Shown: in pieces, positions 56,239 through 64,000 of the stretch
Layout of the letters: every line of letters starts with the position of its first letter
How positions within the stretch are numbered: position 1 is the stretch's first letter
Source: a virus
Reading direction: 5' to 3' (one strand)
DNA: 64,000 nucleotides
IMG/VR virus record: IMGVR_UViG_3300036770_008028
Coordinates: 1 to 64,000 of that record
The notes under the pieces: model-generated
The model's input: the letters and a program-made list of their open reading frames with translations, nothing else
The model's database searches: none
Told to the model about the DNA's origin: nothing
Made by a program: the position numbers and the translations under genes

Positions 56239-56537
56239 TGGCACAGTACGATTCTACCAGCGCCTATTTCACTACTCCTTACAGCCAGTTCTTCCTGGAT
56301 GTCATGGTAAATCGTCCTATCCCCAAAGAAGCCGATGACAGGCTGTTCAAGATCAATCAGGTCTACCAATATCGTCCGGATCTCTTGGCATTCGACCTTT
56401 ACGATCGTGCTGAACTGTGGTGGGTGTTCTATCAAAGGAACCCCAACACCTTGACAGCACCGCCCTGGGATTTTGCTGCCGGTACAGAAATCTATCTACC
56501 CAAGATCACCACGCTGAAAACAGTGTTGGGATTCTAA
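56238..56537 (+). CDS. 53: Baseplate wedge protein gp53
   Basis: A 99-residue protein matching the N-terminal core of gp53: S-YFTTPYSQFFLDVMVNRPIPK, FKINQVYQYRPDLLAFDLYDRAELWWVFYQRNP, DFAAGTEIYLPKI. The WWVF-x-x-NP-N and G-x-x-IYLPK motifs have LysM-like character. T4 gp53 is 196 residues; this is a short version of the kind seen in marine relatives. It joins wedges around the hub. The start overlaps the stop of the preceding gene by one base. Confidence 0.88.
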   Translation: MAQYDSTSAYFTTPYSQFFLDVMVNRPIPKEADDRLFKINQVYQYRPDLLAFDLYDRAELWWVFYQRNPNTLTAPPWDFAAGTEIYLPKITTLKTVLGF

Positions 56538-56540
56538 CCA

Positions 56541-59500
56541 ATGGCCACACTCCAATCACTACAGGCCGAACGTAATAGACTGATCGAAAAGATCGGGCTG
56601 ACCACTGCGGCACTTGAGAGCCGCCGACGTGTTTTGGCTAGGGCAGAAAACACCTTGGCCACCACGACCGATCCTGCTCGGAGAGCAAGGTTAGAAGGCC
56701 AGATTGAAGATTTTTCAAGAGATGTCGCGGCATTCGCAGGAGAACTGGCCAGACTTAATCAACAGTTGGCCGAAGTCAATAATCAGATCTCTAATCTGCA
56801 GAAGAACCAGAAAGAAGGTGGTGGTCCAGCCGGCGCCAAAGCATCAGCAGCAGACATAGTCCGAGAAGATCAGGCAGCACGCGCCAATGGCTCGAGTCCC
56901 ACGGCTCCACCACCACCTGCGCTAAAGACCGGAGCCAATGGTCGCATACAGGCAGCCCCTGCCACCACGCAACCCAGCAATGCACAGCCGTTCCGTCCGG
57001 CATTTGATCAAGCAGTAGATGCCGCGGTCAGGAAGAACAAAGACACCCAGAGCACTCCGCCTATCACGGCGCGCCCTGGACCAGCACAGCCCTCAGCGGG
57101 TGGCCCGCAACCTTCGGCTACCACTGGTGCGGCTGCTGCAGGAGATGACAACACCAACGGCGTGCGCAATCGACTCAATGTGATTTTTGGTGGCACCACG
57201 CAACAGATCATCACGCAGCCCAATGTACTGGATCGCTATGCCAGTTATTCTTACAACATCAGCCTCTATATCATTTCACCTCAACAGTATAAAGACATGT
57301 TGAAGACCAAGACCAAAAAGGTCAACGATTTCCAACTACTGATACGCAGCGGCGGCGCACCTTTGAGTTCTGGTATCATACCTCAGGCTGGTGTGGCTGA
57401 CGTAGGCGAGAGTCCGGCGGTGACACAGAGCCTGGTCACAGGTCGCAATCAAGATTTTCCTTTGGATTTCTACATCGATGACGTGCAGTTTCGTTGCTAC
57501 GCGCCGGGCAAAGGCAGCAATGGTGCTCATAATGTGCAGGATCTTTCGTTCAAGATCATCGAGCCCAATGGTCTCACCCTGTTGGATCGACTTTACGCGG
57601 CCAGTCAAAGATTCAATCGCGAGCAAGGCATCGCAGCCACGAACTACGCTGCCCAGACCTTCCTCATGGTCATACGTTTTTATGGCTATGACGCAGATGG
57701 CAATCTTGTTGGTCCGGCCACGGGATCAGTGGTCAATGCGGACGGCACACGCGGCGTTGACCAGGTGATCGAAAAATTCATACCGTTCCATTTCAAGAGC
57801 ATCAAGTTCCGCATAGCCAACAAGTTGGTAGAATATGCGTGCGAGGCAGCGCCGCCGCCGCAGGTCATCAATCAGGGCATACGCGGAGTGATCCCGGCCA
57901 ACGTAGAGATACCAGCAAAGACTCTGAAAGATCTGTTTTCCGGCAACGGGGCTGGCGCCACTGCCAGCCGTGGCACGGATGGACGCGAATCTCCGCCACC
58001 AGCGGAACAGGCTGCTGTCAGACGTATCGACAACCAGATAATCAGCACCCAACAACGGTTAGAGGCCAGCAACGTTCCTCCTGGAGGATTGACCGGTAGC
58101 CTGCTCAACGATGAGTTGGGCATCTCCAATGATGAGCCGATTACTGCCGGTGCATCCCCCACACAGAATCTAGCACCAGCCAACGTCAATGCTGCTCCCA
58201 ACAAGAACCTGGTATACGGACTTATGACCGCACTGAACAAGTACCAGGCCGAATACGTGGCCAAGGGCGAGTTTGTTTATCCCGACGAATATCGTGTGGT
58301 GTTTACGGATCCCATACTGTCGGATGCCGAAGTGATACCTCCTGGCCCCACAGACAAAAAAAGCAAGCCCATGAGCCAATCGGGCACTGCCAATCAGAAA
58401 CTGAACCCGGCCACTGGTGCAGTAGACAATGACAGCAAGACCACATCAGCCACAGCAGGCATGAGCGTGGTTCAATTTATCGATCAGTACACGCGAGCCA
58501 GCAGTTACATCACCAAACAACAACTCAAGGTAGCCACCACGGATGCCACGGGTAAGATCACCTACATTCCTCAGACTGCTGGTGCCGGACAAGTGATCGC
58601 TTGGTACAGGATCGGTGTAGAGGCTGAGCCCTTGCAGTATGATCCCAAACGCAATGACAATGCCTATCGTATAACCTATCAAATCAGTCCTTACAAGATC
58701 AATGATCTGCAGAGCGAGTACTTTCCTGCCCCACTCTACAATGGTGTGCATAAAAAATACAATTACTGGTTTACCGGTCAGAACACTTCTGTGCTGAAAT
58801 TTGAGCAGGACTTTAACTATCTCTATTACCAGACCGTGAACTCGTCTGTGGATCTACAGGCATCAAACACAACCAATGCACGAGAATATCTACGTCGCGT
58901 GCACCAGGCCCGGAGCAACGAAAGCCAGCAGGGCATATCGGGGCCAGTGCTCGACGCCAGCGCCAATGCGGCCGATTATCTCTATTCTCCTGCTGATCAA
59001 GGGCAAGTCAGCCTGCAGATCATCGGCGATCCTTCTTGGATACAACAAGGAGAAGTATGGTCCGGTATCGCTGGCCTAGACTTTGACTATGGTGCTTTCC
59101 TGCCCGACGGAACGATCAACTATGAGAGCCAAGAAGCCCTGTTCCAGATCCTGTTCAACAAGCCAGTGGACTATGATCTTGACACAGGCATCCAGGATCC
59201 TGGCCAGAAAAACTATGAAGCCAATCGAGAACAAGGCCTGCCTGGCGAAGCCACACAGAACTACACCTATAGATTGAAAGAGATCGAAAACACATTTAGC
59301 CGCGGTGGGTTCACACAGGAACTGCGCGGTACCATAGTGAATTTCCCCTTGCCCACCAATGTGCCGGATGCACCCATGCGTGAAACTGTGCCGGCCACAC
59401 AACAACCATCATCGGCTTTCTTGCGCGGTCCGGATCAGACTGACGCCGAGACCAAGAGACTGCAGGCACAGAGTGCCCAGGCTAGATTTGGCGGCAAGAC

Positions 59501-59945
59501 CTGGGCGGATCGACAGCAACAAGCAGCCATCACCATGAGGGAGGCCCGGGCCGGTCGCGCATTCCAGGCCGGAACCACAGTGGATGACACACCCTTGACT
59601 GCTGACAGTCTTGGAGCGGAGGGATTTGCCGCACCCGCACCCGCGGCAGAACCACCTACCAGCAGTGGACAGGTAGTGGGTCCTGCTGCTTCAGGCTCAA
59701 CTGCCGTGGCAGCCCAGGGCGGCGCCAGTGGACCACGTGTGGGTGTTCCGGTGTCAGTGCAAGTGTTCACTCGCAGCGGTGTAAAAAACGTGACATCAAA
59801 TGCTGAGATACAGACCTTGTTCAATCAAGGTGAAATTACCGCACAAGAACGCAGCCAGTCCGCACAGGCTCTGGCGATACGACAACGTGCAGCCAACAGC
59901 CCGGTGACTAATCAACCCAATCAAACTATCAGAAGAGGAACCTAA
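56541..59945 (+). CDS. Large baseplate structural protein
   Basis: A 1134-residue protein. Residues 1-95 are a strong coiled coil (LQAERNRLIEKIGLTTAALESRR...LARLNQQLAEVNNQISNLQ). Residues 96-215 are Pro/Ala/Gln-rich. A structured part follows: YASYSYNISLYIISPQQYKDML, FYIDDVQFRCYAPG, DLSFKIIEPNGLTLLDRLYAA, TFLMVIRFYGYDADG and FIPFHFKSIKFRIANKLVEYACEAA, then KFEQDFNYLYYQTVNSSVDLQ and a long disordered C-terminus. The gene order gp53 - this - gp5 - gp25 - gp6 is common in marine T4-like phages; the protein could be a hub or wedge component standing in for gp27. Its exact T4 partner is not clear to me. Confidence 0.6.
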   Translation: MATLQSLQAERNRLIEKIGLTTAALESRRRVLARAENTLATTTDPARRARLEGQIEDFSRDVAAFAGELARLNQQLAEVNNQISNLQKNQKEGGGPAGAKASAADIVREDQAARANGSSPTAPPPPALKTGANGRIQAAPATTQPSNAQPFRPAFDQAVDAAVRKNKDTQSTPPITARPGPAQPSAGGPQPSATTGAAAAGDDNTNGVRNRLNVIFGGTTQQIITQPNVLDRYASYSYNISLYIISPQQYKDMLKTKTKKVNDFQLLIRSGGAPLSSGIIPQAGVADVGESPAVTQSLVTGRNQDFPLDFYIDDVQFRCYAPGKGSNGAHNVQDLSFKIIEPNGLTLLDRLYAASQRFNREQGIAATNYAAQTFLMVIRFYGYDADGNLVGPATGSVVNADGTRGVDQVIEKFIPFHFKSIKFRIANKLVEYACEAAPPPQVINQGIRGVIPANVEIPAKTLKDLFSGNGAGATASRGTDGRESPPPAEQAAVRRIDNQIISTQQRLEASNVPPGGLTGSLLNDELGISNDEPITAGASPTQNLAPANVNAAPNKNLVYGLMTALNKYQAEYVAKGEFVYPDEYRVVFTDPILSDAEVIPPGPTDKKSKPMSQSGTANQKLNPATGAVDNDSKTTSATAGMSVVQFIDQYTRASSYITKQQLKVATTDATGKITYIPQTAGAGQVIAWYRIGVEAEPLQYDPKRNDNAYRITYQISPYKINDLQSEYFPAPLYNGVHKKYNYWFTGQNTSVLKFEQDFNYLYYQTVNSSVDLQASNTTNAREYLRRVHQARSNESQQGISGPVLDASANAADYLYSPADQGQVSLQIIGDPSWIQQGEVWSGIAGLDFDYGAFLPDGTINYESQEALFQILFNKPVDYDLDTGIQDPGQKNYEANREQGLPGEATQNYTYRLKEIENTFSRGGFTQELRGTIVNFPLPTNVPDAPMRETVPATQQPSSAFLRGPDQTDAETKRLQAQSAQARFGGKTWADRQQQAAITMREARAGRAFQAGTTVDDTPLTADSLGAEGFAAPAPAAEPPTSSGQVVGPAASGSTAVAAQGGASGPRVGVPVSVQVFTRSGVKNVTSNAEIQTLFNQGEITAQERSQSAQALAIRQRAANSPVTNQPNQTIRRGT

Positions 59946-62266
59946 TGCCTGATAACATAGAACGCACCAAAGGTAGACCAAAAGGTTACAAATTTGACCG
60001 TGGCGGCATGCCGGCGGAATTTGGTCCATTCATTGGCATAGTCAAGAACAATGTAGACCCTACTCGCAGTGGCCGATTGCAGGTGTACATAGAAGCATTC
60101 TCGGGGCAGGATCCCGAAGATGAAAGCCTGTGGCGCACAGTGAGTTACATTCCGCCTTTTTATGGACAGACTCCACACACAGGCACCGATGATGGCGCTG
60201 GCACTTTCACTGGCAATGCACAGAGTTATGGTATGTGGTTTACCCCGCCCGATCTCGACAGCCGGGTGGCCTGTTTTTTCGCCGAAGGTGATCCAAACCA
60301 AGGTTTCTATTTCGCCTGCGTGCCGGAGCCCGGTGTCAATCACATGATACCAGCCATTGGCGCCAGCCGGCGTTTTGCGTTTGACAACTCGCAAACCCCG
60401 CCCACCCTGGCAGCGGCCAGCCAACTGCCCGTGACAGAAATAAACACCCAGGATCTAGCCATCACTGATAACCCTAGATTCTTTGATCAGACCAAACCGG
60501 TGCACAGTTATCTGGCTGGTATCATGATGCAGCAGGGACTGATCACGGACAATGTTCGCGGACCTATCACTTCAAACAGCCAGAGAGAAACACCAAGTGC
60601 GTGTTTTGGAATCTCCACACCAGGACGCGCAATCTATCAAGGCGGCCTATCCGAAGCCGATATCAAAGGACAGTTGGAGCGCGGACAACTGAGACCGCAG
60701 GATGTGGAAGTGATAGCCCGTCGTGGTGGTCACAGCATCGTGATGGATGATGGAGATCTCGAAGGCCAGGACAATCTTGTGCGGATACGCACAGCCAAAG
60801 GTCATCAGATCACCATGAGTGATGACGGCGACTGTTTCTATGTGATACATGCCAATGGACAGACCTGGATAGAACTGGGCAAGCAGGGCACGGTAGATGT
60901 GTTTTCTACCAACTCTGTGAACGTGCGTACACAGGGCACGATCAATCTGCATGCGGATCGCGACATCAACATGTTCGCTGGAGGCGCTATCAACATCAAG
61001 AGCACCACCATGAAGATGCAGGCCGATGTGAGTCTTGACATCTTAGGAACCGGTCGGATGACCCTGTACAGCAAGAACGTCATCGGTATCAAGAGTGATG
61101 GCAGCCTGGCCTTGAAAAGTGTCTCTGCAGGTTCCTGGGACGGCGGCAGCGGTCTAAATCTCAAGGCCGGTTGTATCAATCTCAATTCCGGTGGTGCTGC
61201 TCCTGTGACCACACCCAGCAATCTCAGAGATTTCAGTCTAGCCGACACCAAATTTACCCCCACCGAAGGATGGACCGTGGAGTTTGGAAAACTTAAAACC
61301 ATAGTGACCCGCGCCCCCACTCATGAACCCTATCCCTATCATAATCAAGGCGTCAGCGCAGTCACGCAGTTGTCAGAAACTCCGCCCACAGATCTCACGC
61401 AGGCCACGGCCGAAACCCTGTCAGGCCTGAGAGAAGTGCCTGTGACCAATGGCATAGATTCTGCAGCGTTTCTGGAACAAGGCGCCGCCGAAATTTCTGT
61501 GGGCAGCCTAGATACCACGCAGGTCACTGGACTCCTGGCCCAGGCCTCGGCAGATGTGGGACAGTCTTTTGATGTGGTCAGCCTTGACAAGGGCATTGGC
61601 AAATTTGGCCTGTCAGCGGATCAGTTGGAATCCTCAGGATTCCTCAAACCTGGCACTGTGCAGACCTTCCTGAAAGATCCGGCGCAGCTAGAAACCGTGC
61701 TGAGCAGTCCATCGGTGTGGACGGGCAAGGCTGGCATAGGTAATCTCAGTTCATTGTTGACTGATCCAAAACTGCAGGATCTCACGCAGAATGAAATCAT
61801 GGTATCGGCACTGGACGGATTGAAATCTGCAGGTGTGGTCACTGGCTCCGAATCCCCACAACAGTTGGCATCATTTGTGCAGACTGCCAGCAAGTTTGGG
61901 GTGAACACCACCCTGGACTGGGTCAAGGGCGCAGCGCCTGCGGACCTTGCCACGCAGATAAATTCAGTGGCTAAAAATGCACAGTATGCTGTGAATTTCG
62001 TAGACAACAAGGCATCAGAGCTCACCACCGGTGGTGTGAGACTGGGAGGATTCACCAGCACAGTAGAGCGAGGTGCAGTAGATCGCGCAGTGTCTGGCAT
62101 TATCAACAATCCCAAGGTGCCTGTGCCAAACTTTGATACGGGATTGTACAGCAACACTCCCACCAGTAACTTGACCTACGAGGGCGACGACCCCATAGTG
62201 ATCGAGCGAGTAAATGCTGAACGCCGGCGCCGTGGACTGCCACCTCTGGGCGGCATTGATATCTAG
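59945..62266 (+). CDS. 5: Baseplate hub/spike protein gp5, without the T4 lysozyme domain
   Basis: A 773-residue protein. Residues about 25-130 are an OB-fold (FGPFIGIVKNNVDPTRSGRLQVYIE ... GMWFTPPDLDSRVACFFAEGDPNQGFYFACV). Residues 260-400 are a spike of short beta repeats (IRTAKGHQITMSDDGD, VDVFSTNSVNVRTQGTINLHADRDINMFAGG), as in T4 gp5 and VgrG. No lysozyme domain lies between them. The C-terminal 300 residues are helical and contain GIGKFGLSADQLESSGFLKPG and SPSVWTGKAGI, a module also seen in related phage gp5 proteins. It forms the membrane-piercing spike. The start overlaps the stop of the preceding gene. Confidence 0.85.
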   Translation: MPDNIERTKGRPKGYKFDRGGMPAEFGPFIGIVKNNVDPTRSGRLQVYIEAFSGQDPEDESLWRTVSYIPPFYGQTPHTGTDDGAGTFTGNAQSYGMWFTPPDLDSRVACFFAEGDPNQGFYFACVPEPGVNHMIPAIGASRRFAFDNSQTPPTLAAASQLPVTEINTQDLAITDNPRFFDQTKPVHSYLAGIMMQQGLITDNVRGPITSNSQRETPSACFGISTPGRAIYQGGLSEADIKGQLERGQLRPQDVEVIARRGGHSIVMDDGDLEGQDNLVRIRTAKGHQITMSDDGDCFYVIHANGQTWIELGKQGTVDVFSTNSVNVRTQGTINLHADRDINMFAGGAINIKSTTMKMQADVSLDILGTGRMTLYSKNVIGIKSDGSLALKSVSAGSWDGGSGLNLKAGCINLNSGGAAPVTTPSNLRDFSLADTKFTPTEGWTVEFGKLKTIVTRAPTHEPYPYHNQGVSAVTQLSETPPTDLTQATAETLSGLREVPVTNGIDSAAFLEQGAAEISVGSLDTTQVTGLLAQASADVGQSFDVVSLDKGIGKFGLSADQLESSGFLKPGTVQTFLKDPAQLETVLSSPSVWTGKAGIGNLSSLLTDPKLQDLTQNEIMVSALDGLKSAGVVTGSESPQQLASFVQTASKFGVNTTLDWVKGAAPADLATQINSVAKNAQYAVNFVDNKASELTTGGVRLGGFTSTVERGAVDRAVSGIINNPKVPVPNFDTGLYSNTPTSNLTYEGDDPIVIERVNAERRRRGLPPLGGIDI

Positions 62267-62267
62267 T

Positions 62268-62273
62268 TAAATA
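62268..62273 (+). promoter_or_regulatory. Late promoter, leaderless type (gp25)
   Basis: GTTAAATACAGC-ATG: TAAATA ends 4 nt before the gp25 ATG, right behind the gp5 stop. Confidence 0.65.
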
Positions 62274-62277
62274 CAGC

Positions 62278-62652
62278 ATGCCTACGTTCATCGGATTCAA
62301 CACCATCAATCAGTTCAAGAAATTCACCCTGGTGGATTTTGAACTGATCAAGAGAGATCTCGCCAATGCTTTCAATATCCAGCAGGGAGAATTGCCAGGT
62401 CGGCCAGCCTATGGTACCACGCTCTGGAGTTATGTGTTTGAGAGCCAGACTCCAGAAAGCCAGCAGGCTATCCTGCAGGAGATACAACGGGTGGCCGGCG
62501 GTGATCCCAGGATCTACATCGCGGACGCCAATGCATATCCACAGGACAATGGTATACTGATAGAGATCTTGGTGCAGGTAGTGGCCAGTGAGACTGCCGA
62601 GCGCCTGGTCATATTCTTTGATCAAGAAACACGCAGGGCCAGTTTCATCTAA
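62278..62652 (+). CDS. 25: Baseplate wedge protein gp25
   Basis: A 124-residue gp25 (GPW_gp25 fold): FTLVDFELIKRDLANAFNIQQGELPGRPAYGTTLWSYVFE, IQRVAGGDPRI and GILIEILVQVVASETAERLVIFFD. The PGRPAYGT loop corresponds to the conserved E-P-R/P-G-R segment of T4 gp25 and type VI TssE. It joins gp6 and gp53 in the wedge core and contacts the first sheath ring. A TAAATA box lies 4 nt before the ATG without a ribosome site. Confidence 0.93.
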   Translation: MPTFIGFNTINQFKKFTLVDFELIKRDLANAFNIQQGELPGRPAYGTTLWSYVFESQTPESQQAILQEIQRVAGGDPRIYIADANAYPQDNGILIEILVQVVASETAERLVIFFDQETRRASFI

Positions 62653-62667
62653 AACTGCGCAGTTTTT
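62651..62667 (+). terminator. Palindromic terminator candidate behind gp25
   Basis: AAAACTGCGCAGTTTTT: a 16 bp palindrome with a T run on the plus strand overlapping the gp25 stop. The stem is short, so termination is probably partial. Confidence 0.5.
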
Positions 62668-62674
62668 GACTGCC

Positions 62675-62681
62675 ATAAATA
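62675..62681 (+). promoter_or_regulatory. Late promoter (gp6)
   Basis: CCATAAATATC, 18 nt before the gp6 ATG, 8 nt behind the gp25 palindrome. Confidence 0.7.
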
Positions 62682-62699
62682 TCAGAAAGATGAGATGCC

Positions 62700-64000
62700 A
62701 TGGCCAAAACCGCTAGACAGACTGCTATTTTCGGTGTAGAAGACTGGAAAAGACTGTATCAGACTTTCCGTGAAGCCGACTTCCAATCCTATGATTTCGA
62801 GACCCTACGCAAGAGTTTTGTTGACTATCTCCGCGTGTACTATCCGGAAACGTTCAATGATTACATAGAATCTTCTGAATTCATAGCCCTGCTTGATGTG
62901 ATGGCGTTCATGGGCCAGGCTCTGGCCTTCCGTAATGATCTCAATGCTAGGGAAAACTTCTTAGACACTGCGGAGCGACGAGATTCTGTGGTTCGTTTGG
63001 CCAACTTGGTTAGTTATACTCCCAAACGCAATCAAGCGGCACAGGGTTTTCTCAAAGTGTTTTCTGTGGCCACCACAGAAAATCTCACAGATTTCAACGG
63101 AATCAGCCTGGCCAATGTCACTGTGGATTGGAACGATCCTACCAATCCCAACTGGTTAGAACAGTTCACTCAGATCATCAATGCTGCCTTGGTGGACAGC
63201 CAGAAATTTGGACGTCCGGGTGCCAGCCAGAACATCCTGGGTGTGCGCACCGACGAGTATGCGATCAATATCGTGCCAGGCTTTCTAGCAGTGGTGCCTT
63301 ATACTGCCACGGTTGATGGTGTGAACATGCCTTTTGAAGCTGTGTCTGCCACCACCGAAGGACAAGACTACGTTTACGAACCTGCACCTCGACCATCGGG
63401 TGTGTTCAATATCTTGTATCGCAATGATCAACTGGGATTCGGCAGCGATGACACAGGCTTTTTCTTCCTGTTCAAGCAGGGTGTGTTGCAGAATCAGGAT
63501 TTCAACTTGGCAGAGGCAGTGGCCAACCGTACAGTGAATATCAACATTGAAGGCTGTAATCAAGAAGACCACTGGCTTTATAAACTGGATGACGTGGGCA
63601 GCATCGCAGATGAGTGGACGTTTGTGGAAAGCATCTATGCTGGCGCGGTTGAACAACTGGCACCGGACCAACGACAACTGTACTCTATAACCAGCCGCGC
63701 CAATGATCAGATCACTCTTACCTTTGGCGACGGGGTGTTTGCAGAAATTCCCGTAGGTTTTTTCCGAGCCTATGTACGGGCGTCAAATGGTCTGCAGTAT
63801 ATCATCAACCCGGAAGAAATGCAGGCGGTGCCTATCACGCTGTCTTACATATCTCGATTTGGCAGACTAGAAACACTGACCTTGACCTGTGGTATCACAC
63901 AACCTGTGAGCAATGCTCAGCCACGCGAGACCATACAGGAAATCAAGCAACGTGCTCCGGCGCGTTACTACACCCAGAACAGGATGGTGAACGGTGAAGA
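62700..64000 (+). CDS. 6: Baseplate wedge protein gp6 (cut by window end)
   Basis: The frame starting at the ATG at 62700 is open to the window edge (433 codons visible). It reads MAKTARQTAIFGVEDWKRLYQTF..., then SYDFETLRKSFVDYLRVYYPETFNDYIESSEFIALLDVMAFMGQALAFRNDLNARENFLDTAERRDSVVRLANLVSYTPKRN (in parts). These are the hallmark blocks of T4-like gp6, including a later ITLTFGDGVFAEIPVG segment. gp6 forms the ring that ties wedges together. Two other ATGs (62690, 62695) are out of frame. A late promoter lies 18 nt upstream behind a palindrome. Confidence 0.93.
   Translation, partial: MAKTARQTAIFGVEDWKRLYQTFREADFQSYDFETLRKSFVDYLRVYYPETFNDYIESSEFIALLDVMAFMGQALAFRNDLNARENFLDTAERRDSVVRLANLVSYTPKRNQAAQGFLKVFSVATTENLTDFNGISLANVTVDWNDPTNPNWLEQFTQIINAALVDSQKFGRPGASQNILGVRTDEYAINIVPGFLAVVPYTATVDGVNMPFEAVSATTEGQDYVYEPAPRPSGVFNILYRNDQLGFGSDDTGFFFLFKQGVLQNQDFNLAEAVANRTVNINIEGCNQEDHWLYKLDDVGSIADEWTFVESIYAGAVEQLAPDQRQLYSITSRANDQITLTFGDGVFAEIPVGFFRAYVRASNGLQYIINPEEMQAVPITLSYISRFGRLETLTLTCGITQPVSNAQPRETIQEIKQRAPARYYTQNRMVNGE

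Overview
The window is a contiguous piece of a large T4-like contractile-tailed phage (myovirus) genome. It starts and ends inside genes. It carries the T4 core morphogenesis set: prohead, portal and major capsid (gp20, gp67/68-like, gp21, gp22, gp23), packaging and neck (gp16, gp4, gp13-, gp14- and gp15-like), tail (gp18, gp19), baseplate (gp26, gp51-like, gp48/gp54-like, gp53, gp5, gp25, gp6), a tape measure, recombination nuclease gp46/gp47 and late sigma factor gp55. Many small genes resemble conserved proteins of marine T4-like phages (cyanophage/pelagiphage type). I see no photosynthesis gene. Base composition looks balanced and GATC is very frequent. The host cannot be named; one gene belongs to a family (DUF6614) that I know mainly from alphaproteobacteria.

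Layout. 1-9.2 kb (minus): radical SAM enzyme, secreted DNA/RNA nuclease, virion surface proteins, then a series of proteins with T4-type capsid targeting N-termini that should be packaged in the head. 9.3-15.9 kb (minus): small terminase gp16, gp4, a baseplate tube protein, tail tube gp19, a very long sheath gp18. 15.9-21.0 kb: a zinc-finger gene on plus, then dNMP kinase, SGNH-like protein, exonuclease, a basic head protein and gp13 on minus. 21.1-24.25 kb (plus): gp14-like, gp15, Nudix. 24.2-36.4 kb (minus): a tail-fibre locus with a 1553-residue repeat protein, flanked by two DUF115-like proteins. 36.4-45.9 kb (minus): HNH homing endonuclease, then gp23, gp22, gp21, core protein, gp20 and a tape measure with an embedded M15 peptidase. 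45.9-48.3 kb (plus): gp26/gp51 and three accessory genes including an arginyltransferase-like GNAT. 48.2-54.1 kb (minus): second radical SAM enzyme, a structured non-coding stretch, GIY-YIG nuclease, gp46, gp47, gp55. 54.2-64 kb (plus): gp48/54-like, gp53, a large baseplate protein, gp5, gp25 and the start of gp6.

Regulation. A T4-type late promoter (TATAAATA or TAAATA) stands before most transcription units. At about eight genes it lies only 4-5 nt before the start codon, which predicts leaderless late mRNAs; elsewhere it is 17-31 nt away with a Shine-Dalgarno between. gp55, which should read these promoters, has a near-consensus sigma-70 promoter. Several late promoters sit directly behind a terminator hairpin.

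Most notable points: the family of capsid-targeted proteins, the leaderless-type late promoters, a possible gp26-gp51 minus-1 frameshift, overlapping divergent late promoters at 45.9 kb, the two radical SAM enzymes with an arginyltransferase-like neighbour, and the muralytic domain placed in the tape measure while gp5 lacks the T4 lysozyme domain.
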